Shown one piece after another: positions 31,101 through 39,903 of a DNA stretch of 64,000 bases. How positions within the stretch are numbered: the first letter of the stretch is position 1; each line of letters opens with the position of its first letter. Location of the stretch: positions 1-64,000 of the forward strand of contig NZ_BOLX01000001.1 in assembly GCF_016861915.1 (NCBI RefSeq). Direction: 5' to 3'. The notes under the pieces are model-generated. The model was not told the origin of the DNA. It searched no databases and saw nothing but the letters and a program-made list of their open reading frames with translations. Both the position numbers and the translations under genes were made by a program. Source of the stretch: Apilactobacillus nanyangensis. GTDB taxonomy: Bacteria > Bacillota > Bacilli > Lactobacillales > Lactobacillaceae.

Positions 31101-34100
31101 ATGATCATGCTTATGACCAAGTTGCAACTGGATTTGACGCAGGATTAAATAGCTCAAACGGTTCCGGTTATCCTTCCAACTCAGACCAACAGGTTGGTTA
31201 CAATAATGCAACCGGAGTTGATGCAACTAATGGATACCAAGCTGGTAGAGATTTATCTAAGGGTTATCAAGAAGCAGTAGCTGATTTCTTAGCTGGAAAC
31301 AATAATCCTACAAGCAAGTCCGACAATGGATACGCTGATACTATGAATGCATTATTAGCAGCTAAGAGCGGTCAATCAATGCCAACTTCTTCAAGCTCAT
31401 CGTCTGCTTTGACTAAATATGCATACAGTCAAGAAAAGGCAACTATGGATGCTATTGCAGCTGCTAAAGTAAATTCAAACGCATCTGCGCAACCTTCAAC
31501 TATACCTAACGGAGTAGATTCAGCAATATACAGCAAAGCATACAGCGCTGCTATTGATGGATTTAAGGATGGACATCAAACACCAGCATCTTCAACTAAT
31601 AAAAAATCAAATGATACTTCATCTATCTATACTGCTAGTTATGCTCAAGGATTAAAGGCGGGTAGAATTCAACAAGGTGCAGAAGATTATGTAAATGGTC
31701 AAATTGACCAAACCATCCAGGCAAAGGATCCTGACTATGCACAAGGTATTAATGATGCAACAAATGGTTATAATCAAGGAATTACAGGTGCTTCCAATGG
31801 GAATACTTCTGATAGTGCTTATACACTAGGTTATAATCAAGGAAAGAGCTTGCATGATGGATTGCAGGCAGCTGCATCTGGTGATACTTCGGCTCTTTCA
31901 GGTGATACCAAAAATGCATATTATGGTGCTAAAGATGCATATCAACAAATAGTTAATCCATCACAAAGTACTCCATCTAACAATCAAGGTGTAGATACAA
32001 ATTCTAAATCTTATAAAGATGCATTTAATAAAGTTAAACAAGATGCTTTATCTGGCCAAAACAACGGTGTATCAGCATTTGCTAGTGAAAATAATCAACC
32101 AACAGATACATCTACTACCGCTGGACAAGCAGCTAAAGATGGATGGAAACAAGCTTCTGATGGATATAATGCAGAACAACTAGCGCTAAAACAAAACCCA
32201 CAATCTGATGTATCTGTAGATAACCAAAGCCCTGCGTATAAAGCAGGGGTACAAATGGCTAAAGATCAATTAGCTGGAGAACAAGATGCATATAATGGTT
32301 CAACAACTACTAACGCTACTCAAGAAGCATCTAAGCAAGCTGTTCTTGCTGCTTTCAATAACGTTAAGAATGGAACCCCAGGTGCACCATTCCAAGCAAC
32401 TGATAGTACTCAGAAAAAGGTATACGATAATGAGTATCCTAGTGCCTTACAAACTGCCGAAGATATTGCCAATAATGGTGCTCAAAACTACTTAAATGGG
32501 GGTTCAAAGAACGGTGGCTCAGACTTACAGAATAGTCTTTCTGATAGTGAATTTGATCAAGCAAGTAAAGGATTCCAAGATGGATTAGTTTCTCAAAGTC
32601 AAAGCACTCAGTCAACAGATATTGGATATCAAAAAGGTTTTAATGCGGCAGTAGCTGCTAAACAAGCTATAAGTGATCAAGAAAATAATTCTTCTTCAAA
32701 TCCATCTGATACCACTGACTACAACAATGCTAAAACTGGTTATGTAGAAGCTATGAATCAGTTAAAAAACAGTCCTAACAGTATGCCTGTTTCAAGCTCA
32801 ACGAATCCTGTTTATAATGCAGGATTCCAACAAGCAATCGTTGATGGTCAAAATGCATATCAAAATGGTGTTTCTCAAGCTATTAATAATCCAACTGGTA
32901 CAGTATCAACAAGCGATTATAAGGATTCAAGTAGACAAACATTAGTATCTGATGGATTTAATGATGTCCAAAATGCATTTAAGGCAGAAATTAACAATAA
33001 TTTGGACGTTAAGGATAATACTATTCAGTCTATTACAAGTCCTAATAATGCTAATAATCAGGGAACTCAATTAGCGGATCAGGTTATCCAAGCTATTAAC
33101 GCTACGGTAACGACTGATCCAACAAATGAAGTTACATCAGTGAACCAACCTGCTGGAAGCTCATTATCACAATCAATTCAAGGTAAAATTACGGATGCAA
33201 TTAAACAAGCTCAAAATGATTATAAGAATAACAATAGTGCTTCTACTAATTTAAGTGGTACAAATGATGTACTTACTAAACTTGCTTATCAACAAGAAAT
33301 GAAGCAATTACAATTGCAATCTCAAACAGATTTACAGAGTGCAAAGACTGCTATTCAAAATAACCAAGGCGAAAGTAATTTGGATGATGGAGCTAAAAAA
33401 GATTACGATGTGATGAACAACGCATTTAGAGATGCCAATAGTGGTCAAAACAATTCAACTGATAATGATGCTAACCATGCAAATAACTTACCCGATGCAT
33501 ATAATGCTGGATGGCAAATGGCTAGTGATGCATTAACAAAAGGTGCAAAATCATTTATCAATGGATCAGGAAGAAACAATGATAGTACTAGCCGAATTTG
33601 TACATCTGAAGGTAAGGGATATGATAATGCTAGTGCTGGATTTAATGATGGAATGAATAGTGAATCCAACTCTCAAACTAGCAATTCATCATATACCGCC
33701 GGATTTAACGCAGCAAGGGCAGTTAAGGATGTTGAAAATAACATTCAAAATAACGATAATAAACAATCATTAGATCCTGATAGTGCTAATCAAGCACTAG
33801 CTGGATATCAAGATGCTGCTGCTGCCGTTAAAGCAAATCCAACTTCACCTGCTTCAGCCGATTCCACTAAGGCAAAGAATGTAGCTTACAATCGAGCATA
33901 TACTGATGCTGTTGACAGATTGAAAAATCAATACCAGACTGGAGTTTCTCAGTTCACAAGTGGACAGAGTGTGCCAACACTATCCGGTAGTAAGTATGAT
34001 AAAGATGAAATTAATCAAGGATTCAATGATGCTAGTGCTGGATTTAATGCTGCAATGAATAATAACTCCAACTACAGTCATCCAGCTGGAACTGCGCAAG

Positions 34101-37100
34101 ATACAGGATATCAACTTGGACAAAAAGTCATTGATTCAATTAATTCAGCCAAGAACTTGAATAACTCAATAGCTACTACGGGTCAAGACGATTTAGATAC
34201 TGCTATTAGCAAAGCAAGGGATACAGTTAAGTCAAATCCAATTATTTCACCAGATACTAGTTATCCAGAAGGTGTAATAACACCACTTGCTCAACAAGTT
34301 TACAAAGCGGCTGTTGATGCCTTTAAGGCTGATTATAACCAAGGGGTAAAAAATGTTACCCAGGGAACAACTAAACCAGCTGATGATGCACCTGATGATA
34401 CCTTTATGGATAAAGGGCAAAACGATGCAAGTAAAACAATTAAGGCTGGATTTAATGGTAGTCAAATACCTACAGAACTATCTGATGTTTACCAAATGGG
34501 TATAGATGCTAAAAACGGTGTTAACGAAGCCAATAATGGACAATCAAAGAACACTGCAGAAAGTATCTCTACACAAAATGGTAATGATGCTGCACAACAA
34601 GCTATAAGCGATGCATCTAAGAATAAAACTACTTCTATGGATGGACAAAGTTTACTTTACGAACTTTCATACAATCAAGGAAAGAACATTAGTACAACTT
34701 TAACTACTAATGGTCAAAATGCATTCATTCAAGGTGATTCGAGACCTACTGGTAGTGATAGTGCTTCTCAATTGTCTCAATCTTCTTATGACGACGCTTT
34801 AGCTGGATATAATGCTTCTAAAAATAATAGCAAGGATCAAAAGAAAGCTAATGACTCTTCATATCAAGCTGGTGTTACCGCATATAACGACGCTCAAAAG
34901 GGTATCGAACTTGCAAACCAGCATCTTCAAACGGATTCAGTTCCAACCACTGATCCTAACAATAACAACAATCCACTTTCTACTTCAGAACAATTAGCTT
35001 ATCAAGCTGTTATGGACGCGTACAAAGGAAATAACGAAAGTAATCCTGGTAACCCAATCTATGATGATGCATATAAGCAAGCGTTAAGTGATAAATCTAA
35101 TGCAGCTAAACAAGGAGCGTTGAATGCACTAAACGCAAGTGATTCGCAATACACTCCTAATAAACTTCAAAATTCTGCTTATACTCAAGGGAAAACTGAT
35201 GCTAATTCCGGTTACAGCGCTGCCAAGTCAGATGTTACTGGAACAGTTGATCCAAATAATGTGAACACTGGCATTAATCAAATTGATGCCCAAAACGGTG
35301 CTAAACTGGCTTTCCAAGATGCTTTAAATGGTAAGACTGATTCTAACGGTGCTCCATCAAATGCGAGTGATGTCTTTAAGGCAGCGTATAGTAAAGCTAT
35401 GAGCGAAGCTAAAGGTTATATTAGTACCGGTATCGCTGATGCTAAGAAGAATTCAAACCCTAACCTTACTGGCAATGATGCTGAAAGTAAACTTACTCAA
35501 GCGGCATATGAAAACTTTATGAATGGTTATAATACCGAAAATAGTAATAAAGAAAGTAATTCAAGTTTAGACACGCAAAGCACAGTTCCTGGTTTCAAAG
35601 ATGGTGTTTCTGCAGCAAATACAATGGAAACTGCAGTTTCAAATTATGAATTAACCGGTAAGACTAATGGTTCGGACCAAAATGGAAATTATCAACAAAT
35701 CGCTGATGATGCTTATAACGATGGCGTTAATGGTAATACTAGTCACGAAGGTACAGATGTTCCTAGTGGGGATGAAGATGCACTTGCTAAGGCTGACGTT
35801 TACAGTAAGATTCAACAACAAGCTGCAAACAATGCTGCAATAGGTGCTAACACATTCTTGGCTGGAGGTAATAAAGATACTAATACCCCAGCAATTGCTG
35901 ATACAGCTCAAGGTAGTGGATTTGACAATGCAAGCAGCGGATTTGCTGATGGAAACAAAGCTTCTGCGACTCCATCACAACCAAATAATCCAAGCTATAT
36001 GACCGGATATAATGCTGGCCAAGCTGCATATCAAGTGGAACAAAACTTTGAAAGTGGTGCCAATAATTCACCATCTGATACTACAAGTTCTCAACAAGCT
36101 AACAGTGCATACAACCAAGCTATTTCGGACTTTAACACTAACCATGCTGCTAGTGATACTACTGCAAATGGCAATAAGGTTTACCAAACTGTTTACAAAC
36201 ACGCCATGGACCAATTGCAAACACAGTACTCTAACGGAATTAATGATTTTAATGCTGGTAAATCAAGTCCAGATGTGACTTCAATTAACCAATCTCCATC
36301 ATCACAAGCTGCGAGAGCTACTGGTTTCAATGATGCTAATACTGAATTTACCAAAGTATTAACTCAGGGAGATGGCGTTAAGACCCAAAATCCAAATTCA
36401 GCTCAAAGTGTAGGTGCACAGTTAGCTGATAAGGTCTTGGGTAGAATTAACGACATCAATACCAATAATCAATCACCACAAACTACTGGTGATGGCAACT
36501 TAGATAACGCAATCAATGCTGCTAAGAATTCTGTGTTAAATAATCCAAATTCCACAGATACAAGTTATCCAGATGGTGTAGCCGGAAATAACATATATCA
36601 ACAAGCATACAAACAAGCTGTTGATTCGTTTGAAGCACAATATGCAAAAGGGGTTAAATCAACTGTTGATCCTACAGATAATAGCGTAGACGTAAATCCA
36701 TTTACTCAAAAGGGCCAAACTGATGCTGAAAATGCAATTACTGCAGGGTTTAACAATTCTGATAATACAAATTATCAAGCTCCTCAAGTTTTAGCTGATG
36801 CATATACATCAGGCCAACAAGCTAAGATGGGTATGACAAATGGTGAAAATGGCCAAAACGATCGATCAAGTTCAAACGCTTCATACTCTGATAAACAAGG
36901 TAATCAAGCAGCAATGGATGCAATTCAAAGTCGTCAAAATGGGCAAACTGATGATAATCCATCAAGCATTAGTAGTAAGCCAAAATCTTATCAACTTGCT
37001 TACAAGCAAGCAATGGATGACGCCAATGCAAGTGCTATTCAAGGTGCACAATCCTTATTTGCAAATAATAACCAAGACCCAACTAAGGGTGCTCAAGGCG

Positions 37101-39700
37101 GTTCATATCAAATTGCTAACCCAACTAATTCAACTGACAAGGCTAAAAACCGTGGATTGATTGAAGCGAGTCAAGCATTGTCTGATGCACAATTAAACTC
37201 AGCTGATAAGGATAGCCAATATGACCCAAGTACAGTTGCCGGAAAGGTTTACTTTGCAACTAAGATGGCATACAACAATGTTGACCCATCTGGAGTTACT
37301 GCATACAACCACAAGGTTGACGTAATCAATGATCCTGTTGCTAAGGCGGCTTATGCTGCTGCGCTAGCTAATGCACAAGCAATTGCAAAGAAAGCTGCTC
37401 AAGACTACGTCGGTGGGCAAGATAATAGTGCTGATTACAATGGCAATTCAATTGCTAAAACACTTTATCAAGATGCTCATGATGTTAATAAGACAGCATT
37501 TGACAATGGATTAAAAGACAATAATCCATCTGGTAAATACTCTAATAATTTTGATGATCCATCATTAACTTATTTAGCTGTACAAAATGCAATTAGTGAT
37601 TATGTGAATAACAATAATCAAGCAAGTTCAACTGCTGCAAAGATTGGTGTTAATGATACTCATGGCGTTTACGATAAGGCTTATCAAAACGCATTAGCTA
37701 AGATTCAAGCTGCCGTAAATGCTGGTGTATCTGATTACGAAGCTGGAAAGACGATGGCTGATATTTCAGATTACGGTTCACCTGATGAATCTGCATTGGG
37801 ACGAGTAGCTGAAACTGCTGCTCAACGTGCTAAGGCAGGACATGATGATGCATTAGCGGGAACTACTGCTCCTGAAAATGCTTCAATCACAAATGACCCA
37901 TCATATTTAGCAGGTAGGCAATACGGACAACAAGCAGATGCTGGTTATAACACTGCTGTTAGTCAAGGAGCAGGTGCTCCTAAGACCAATGTGGGTCCAA
38001 CTGACGATGCATATGATGGCGCAATTGCTGGATACAAACAAGCTTCTACTTCTGATGCTAAGAACATGATTAGTAATGATGATTTAGATAACTACATCAA
38101 TACTAATATGGCGGATAAGTCGGTTGCTTACCGTGATGCATTTAAGAAGGCATACCAAGATGGTGTTGCTAAGGCCAAATCTGGATCAGATGCTGCATTA
38201 GTAGTTGATCCAACTTCTGACCCAGATAGTGGTAAATCAGGTGCAGCTCAAAAGGCTGAATCACAAGGTTATTCAGATGCTACCGATGCTTTCCTAGATA
38301 AACTACATGGTGTAAACGATACTGATTCAACTGCTAACACTCCTGCATCCGTTGCAGGTCGTGATAAGGCAACACAAATTTTGCAAGCAATTCAAGATAC
38401 TGTAGATAACAGACCAAATACATCAAACACTGATCGTAGTTACCAACTTGGTTTGACAACTGCACAAGCAGCGATTAACAATGCTGTGACAGATGCCAAG
38501 GCTAAAAAATCAGTTCCTGCTAATCTGTATGATATTCCTGTTCCTGCTGGCTGTGACCCAACATCATATCGTGATGTATATGCGGCTGTCCTTGATGGAT
38601 ATAACAACGGTTATAACCAAAGAAGTGATCAACCAACTACACCAAATACTGACTATGATATTGCTTACAGCTATGCATTTAATAAAGGAAAAGCAAGTAT
38701 TCCAACGGATACTTCAGCGCCAACTGATTTCTTGAATAGTCAACCAATGCCAAATATTACTGACCCTGTAGTTGTAAAAGCATACAAGCAACAATATGAT
38801 GAAGCTCAAGATGGTTTCTATGATGCCTTATACAATAAGAATGAACAATCAACCAATCAATATTACCAAGCAAGTTACAAACTTGCTCAAGATGGTATTG
38901 CCGGTATGAGACTTGCATCTCAAGGAAATACTTATGAGCATCGTGATATTCTTAAGAATCAAAGTGCAGCTTTTGTAAATGGATACAATGGTTATCTAAA
39001 GGGAATTGAAGCTGCTAAGAGAACCCTTAAGAAAAACAAAAAGCTTTCTGCTAAAGATCTTTTGGGCAAAGATAAGCTTTATAGCTATACCTTTACAGAA
39101 GGATTAAAGCATGAAGTTAAGATTCAAAGAACATTTGGTATTAAGTATGGAACGAAGATGGCACTAAAACGCCATGCCATTCCAAAGGATATATATAGTC
39201 ATCACTCCGAAAGTTATGCGCGCGCATATATTGCAACGTATAAGAAGGAAATGAGAAGACATATGCCAAGATATATCTACAATGTAGGTACTATCTTCAC
39301 TCATACCCATGTTAAGTTCACACGTCATACAAGAATTAAGAAGTATGCTTATTCTGAAAGATATAATTCAACTGTCTTTAGAGTTGTGGGTGTTCAATAT
39401 TACTTAAACCGTATTCCTAGATACCGTTTGAGCAATGGTGCAGTAGTAACGGCTAGTCAATCTGTACAAGGAGCATACTACAAGAAACACTTTAATAAGT
39501 ATCGTATAATCAAGCCTACCGGGGCATTAGTCCATACAAGTAAGACTTTCCGTAAACATAACTATGTAAGAAAATTATATAGAGGAGAAGTCTTTAAGGT
39601 TAGAAAAGTTGTTAAATTCCACGGAATTACTCGTCTATATGTAGGTAAGAATGAATATGTAACTTCTAATAAGACGTTTGTTAAAGCTATTTTTAAATAG
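25109..39700 (+). CDS. Giant secreted repeat protein 2 (4,863 residues)
   Basis: A paralogue of giant 1, same strand, 179 bp downstream. I choose the TTG at 25109 as start. It gives MQYNKNQFNK as in the other two giants and lies 9 bases after AGGGG, the same spacing, whereas the ATG at 25100 directly abuts that site. Residues 1-52 are the signal peptide (KKVKKQWVV, cut near SASA). Then come an Asn/Ser linker, the YYNAAYDGAKAAMSAY and LTQQGMADAESGKW modules, the beta-helix region (433-797), an Ig-like segment (about 868-998), repeats (about 1025-4650) and the basic C-terminal domain (4719-4863). It shares the GTPQG...GGADNPQDAST linker with giant 3 but not giant 1. I see no LPxTG and only two Cys. 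Likely a surface fibre; function unknown. Confidence 0.93.
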   Translation: MQYNKNQFNKINDKKVMKKVKKQWVVVSVATLAFLGASAYGMMTTSVSASANTNNTTDNQQSVNNTNSNHSGATQSNTQSVQPTQPAINTTYAGSVTSYNNNDDSVTYTNQIKQGYTDAYNNKSNQSSNISGNGANYYNAAYDGAKAAMSAYNSATQNLGAGTQDYNYYGNTVTKKDSSNNSNNSNNSSSVSQSQTSGKSASAGQNSSNNQSQNTVAPTTDGTPQGVTTADNTNQGGADNPQDASTSVAKYETTMTNKLDSATNQSVKANNANQQIIIPTADNSSIVSEKSKFNNAQGLLNAYSQAVTYVLTQQGMADAESGKWQGIYAGSNGSTQDYYLKSNSSNSGNPYDQAYRGARDAMNAYFTSNSYNGNTSVAQSTNGTTAYNQGFNDVVNQAAQGIVYVQNGQQYSSIMTGNTTPSTVGGNVASGINVVRIANDIDMTNATNGENDGTVNTNYSTLTVDGQNHMVDFHGNNYTVNKNGSGSLDVYLQNFQTVYGANYFGTFRAESGAALHFSNINYVGPQLLSSYNNDTYFSGNVNVLVPTNSNATYTSPFQSNVPIEGGGNQENLEVNNFILQDNSHYFGNTSPVLGGTNVVATGNFTIGQNAKMTLIPRGGNGGAATIADSSTWGVWLKNSGASLNIGKNATLNIIPQLYNNQLNLFGGAVYSNAQVNINIDGGTLNYEGYNGISGYYNQPIDLQGSNQTQINVINGGVLQVLMDSVPDVTSWYSYNSHQSVYNGLINNVGLGNFNVGSNGNLKVGVTNSDSTYNVPYYGPININSVGDNHVIFLKSNAVPMFQTTSGQSGLVKSGEIAAYTVAIKQSDGTKQYLYKFELGSGGTTYSGVDLNGNNVTGNINGNSLEILNVPAVSFVGTLTKTTNNGYTTVTGYAKLSNYEELVSGTPIYVGVASSSSPQTTYNQLTQVANSNISDSYSKADPNTYVQTADTKGYSGGVIPISYTFASGVDTTYVGMRLHYGINTVDTILGPNNYSTTVEGYKSSGSQQVTEDSNGDMQVAGGNLSNLQSGQNDALADMVNGNTASKDGEPFSTKTNSDYLAAYSSVQAGYQAFMSNPSITDYSKLSSYIGSSNPAAFIQGFEKAAYQSGLRDAQFNKNNSSNLTDPAKSQYIQAQNEYNSAYQSALSSTGDLSTPIAVQNFISQNNLPNTNATTQAISDAQGVSAFVKDEQAGSISTSTASSTGNRFSKLTSGQQSAYSDAYTGYQNALTVDKQADNPDANSDKAESAGFDYAQSIINGGLSTTNPSSTAAHMNNVTFAQNGYNAAQQAISNAKTNGATSNDANNLDIHNPGSVSSDSSSDVTAYQYIKIGAYTALKNQSDTGLNTMEKVGYSLVASSQAYANGMNAFDSDTDKNSDTIPTANDPISTSTVGQPQYNQGYNDAKTAYNQGIADAVANARNVSSNGGVNSLSETPASIPSNVAAGAKQEYLNAYKAAIDGYQDGNSGAKANEKGTHYNNSNSDPNYDKSYNSAYITARADAGANDYLTKHSSLATDQPYTTGYDDAAAGHSSGYSAASSAASASTSVPSANQVNSSATAQYTAGFNGGVNDEQNAANALAGANDYLANQTMPSGSAFQAGFSAAESGFKAAQAKSSSASSDTNYSLGYAAYSSVASAWSQDETQSGSASASGSANPTTVTNDVFNATVSSLGGKNYTNSQSSQGNLYQDISQTLGSQAATNYSNGVSSAVSSSGASSNDYFTSLGIKDVNDGYNNASNADTQSTGFQKGQLLKQNESTGAQMALNDVTQNEPSDPQQKAAFEATKAAYQSVADSGSQTAVKDTNLSSQSRAYQDAYNKAFDDANAQKDTSQQTAINAAKTGSGNPFSGNGASDKAWSAVYDSINNGYKDGQSGTQNNSNNDPNYDLGYAKANQFNNDVSTAENNDNPDVIANTNNDDAFKGAAQALKDVYDNGPQSHINQDSTHSADYVKAYNLEVDKANAANKQARDDMTNGVSKDASRVANNDSNVSNASNTATKAIYDHAYDQVATGFDAGLNSSNGSGYPSNSDQQVGYNNATGVDATNGYQAGRDLSKGYQEAVADFLAGNNNPTSKSDNGYADTMNALLAAKSGQSMPTSSSSSSALTKYAYSQEKATMDAIAAAKVNSNASAQPSTIPNGVDSAIYSKAYSAAIDGFKDGHQTPASSTNKKSNDTSSIYTASYAQGLKAGRIQQGAEDYVNGQIDQTIQAKDPDYAQGINDATNGYNQGITGASNGNTSDSAYTLGYNQGKSLHDGLQAAASGDTSALSGDTKNAYYGAKDAYQQIVNPSQSTPSNNQGVDTNSKSYKDAFNKVKQDALSGQNNGVSAFASENNQPTDTSTTAGQAAKDGWKQASDGYNAEQLALKQNPQSDVSVDNQSPAYKAGVQMAKDQLAGEQDAYNGSTTTNATQEASKQAVLAAFNNVKNGTPGAPFQATDSTQKKVYDNEYPSALQTAEDIANNGAQNYLNGGSKNGGSDLQNSLSDSEFDQASKGFQDGLVSQSQSTQSTDIGYQKGFNAAVAAKQAISDQENNSSSNPSDTTDYNNAKTGYVEAMNQLKNSPNSMPVSSSTNPVYNAGFQQAIVDGQNAYQNGVSQAINNPTGTVSTSDYKDSSRQTLVSDGFNDVQNAFKAEINNNLDVKDNTIQSITSPNNANNQGTQLADQVIQAINATVTTDPTNEVTSVNQPAGSSLSQSIQGKITDAIKQAQNDYKNNNSASTNLSGTNDVLTKLAYQQEMKQLQLQSQTDLQSAKTAIQNNQGESNLDDGAKKDYDVMNNAFRDANSGQNNSTDNDANHANNLPDAYNAGWQMASDALTKGAKSFINGSGRNNDSTSRICTSEGKGYDNASAGFNDGMNSESNSQTSNSSYTAGFNAARAVKDVENNIQNNDNKQSLDPDSANQALAGYQDAAAAVKANPTSPASADSTKAKNVAYNRAYTDAVDRLKNQYQTGVSQFTSGQSVPTLSGSKYDKDEINQGFNDASAGFNAAMNNNSNYSHPAGTAQDTGYQLGQKVIDSINSAKNLNNSIATTGQDDLDTAISKARDTVKSNPIISPDTSYPEGVITPLAQQVYKAAVDAFKADYNQGVKNVTQGTTKPADDAPDDTFMDKGQNDASKTIKAGFNGSQIPTELSDVYQMGIDAKNGVNEANNGQSKNTAESISTQNGNDAAQQAISDASKNKTTSMDGQSLLYELSYNQGKNISTTLTTNGQNAFIQGDSRPTGSDSASQLSQSSYDDALAGYNASKNNSKDQKKANDSSYQAGVTAYNDAQKGIELANQHLQTDSVPTTDPNNNNNPLSTSEQLAYQAVMDAYKGNNESNPGNPIYDDAYKQALSDKSNAAKQGALNALNASDSQYTPNKLQNSAYTQGKTDANSGYSAAKSDVTGTVDPNNVNTGINQIDAQNGAKLAFQDALNGKTDSNGAPSNASDVFKAAYSKAMSEAKGYISTGIADAKKNSNPNLTGNDAESKLTQAAYENFMNGYNTENSNKESNSSLDTQSTVPGFKDGVSAANTMETAVSNYELTGKTNGSDQNGNYQQIADDAYNDGVNGNTSHEGTDVPSGDEDALAKADVYSKIQQQAANNAAIGANTFLAGGNKDTNTPAIADTAQGSGFDNASSGFADGNKASATPSQPNNPSYMTGYNAGQAAYQVEQNFESGANNSPSDTTSSQQANSAYNQAISDFNTNHAASDTTANGNKVYQTVYKHAMDQLQTQYSNGINDFNAGKSSPDVTSINQSPSSQAARATGFNDANTEFTKVLTQGDGVKTQNPNSAQSVGAQLADKVLGRINDINTNNQSPQTTGDGNLDNAINAAKNSVLNNPNSTDTSYPDGVAGNNIYQQAYKQAVDSFEAQYAKGVKSTVDPTDNSVDVNPFTQKGQTDAENAITAGFNNSDNTNYQAPQVLADAYTSGQQAKMGMTNGENGQNDRSSSNASYSDKQGNQAAMDAIQSRQNGQTDDNPSSISSKPKSYQLAYKQAMDDANASAIQGAQSLFANNNQDPTKGAQGGSYQIANPTNSTDKAKNRGLIEASQALSDAQLNSADKDSQYDPSTVAGKVYFATKMAYNNVDPSGVTAYNHKVDVINDPVAKAAYAAALANAQAIAKKAAQDYVGGQDNSADYNGNSIAKTLYQDAHDVNKTAFDNGLKDNNPSGKYSNNFDDPSLTYLAVQNAISDYVNNNNQASSTAAKIGVNDTHGVYDKAYQNALAKIQAAVNAGVSDYEAGKTMADISDYGSPDESALGRVAETAAQRAKAGHDDALAGTTAPENASITNDPSYLAGRQYGQQADAGYNTAVSQGAGAPKTNVGPTDDAYDGAIAGYKQASTSDAKNMISNDDLDNYINTNMADKSVAYRDAFKKAYQDGVAKAKSGSDAALVVDPTSDPDSGKSGAAQKAESQGYSDATDAFLDKLHGVNDTDSTANTPASVAGRDKATQILQAIQDTVDNRPNTSNTDRSYQLGLTTAQAAINNAVTDAKAKKSVPANLYDIPVPAGCDPTSYRDVYAAVLDGYNNGYNQRSDQPTTPNTDYDIAYSYAFNKGKASIPTDTSAPTDFLNSQPMPNITDPVVVKAYKQQYDEAQDGFYDALYNKNEQSTNQYYQASYKLAQDGIAGMRLASQGNTYEHRDILKNQSAAFVNGYNGYLKGIEAAKRTLKKNKKLSAKDLLGKDKLYSYTFTEGLKHEVKIQRTFGIKYGTKMALKRHAIPKDIYSHHSESYARAYIATYKKEMRRHMPRYIYNVGTIFTHTHVKFTRHTRIKKYAYSERYNSTVFRVVGVQYYLNRIPRYRLSNGAVVTASQSVQGAYYKKHFNKYRIIKPTGALVHTSKTFRKHNYVRKLYRGEVFKVRKVVKFHGITRLYVGKNEYVTSNKTFVKAIFK
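26405..27499 (+). other. Beta-helix (pectate-lyase-like adhesive) region of giant 2
   Basis: Begins NVVRIANDIDM and TLTVDGQNHMVDFHG, and continues with YGANYFGTFRAESGAALHF, GGGNQENLEVNNFIL and GASLNIGKNATLNIIP. It can be aligned by eye with giants 1 and 3 over its full length. No catalytic residues are recognisable. Confidence 0.72.
28180..39060 (+). repeat. Degenerate protein-level repeat array of giant 2
   Basis: About 3,600 residues of the Tyr/Ala/Gly/Asn/Asp type. Two features recur: a DxAYxxAYxxA helix-like half and an xNGxxxYxxG turn half. A stretch at about 29600-30250 is unusually rich in Ser and Ala (runs such as SSAASSAASAS type), a softer composition than the rest. No perfect tandem DNA repeat was noticed. 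Confidence 0.82.
39263..39697 (+). other. Basic C-terminal two-lobed domain of giant 2 (DUF5776/SLAP-like)
   Basis: Residues 4719-4863 match the end of giant 1 closely. Lobe one has VFRVVGVQYYLNRIPRYRL. Lobe two has VFKVRKVVKFHGITRLYVG and ends YVTSNKTFVK. His, Arg and Lys are abundant. Confidence 0.6.
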
Positions 39701-39712
39701 TTAAATAAAAAA

Positions 39713-39738
39713 CACTGGAAATCTTCCAGTGCTTTTTT
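39713..39738 (+). terminator. Rho-independent terminator after giant gene 2
   Basis: CACTGGAA (39713-39720) and TTCCAGTG (39724-39731) flank a 3-base loop and are followed by a T6 run. Confidence 0.92.
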
Positions 39739-39766
39739 GTACATACTATAGAAATAATTATAAAAG

Positions 39767-39794
39767 TTAAGAAATTTTTAAGAAATTAAATAAT
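39767..39794 (+). promoter_or_regulatory. Phased TTAAGAAAT repeats upstream of giant gene 3
   Basis: Two identical 9-base strings TTAAGAAAT start at 39767 and 39778, exactly 11 bases apart, and a looser TTAAATAAT follows at 39786. A TAGAAT at 39819 could be the -10, without a good -35. The spacer to the gene is otherwise AT-rich up to the ribosome binding site AAAGGGG (39888-39894). Confidence 0.42.
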
Positions 39795-39903
39795 GAGCCA
39801 TTTATCTGAACAATAGAGTAGAATAGTGTTAAATTAAGATTAGAACAATTAGACACGCTGTATATTTATATTAAAAATCGTGACATTAAAGGGGCGATGT
39901 TTT

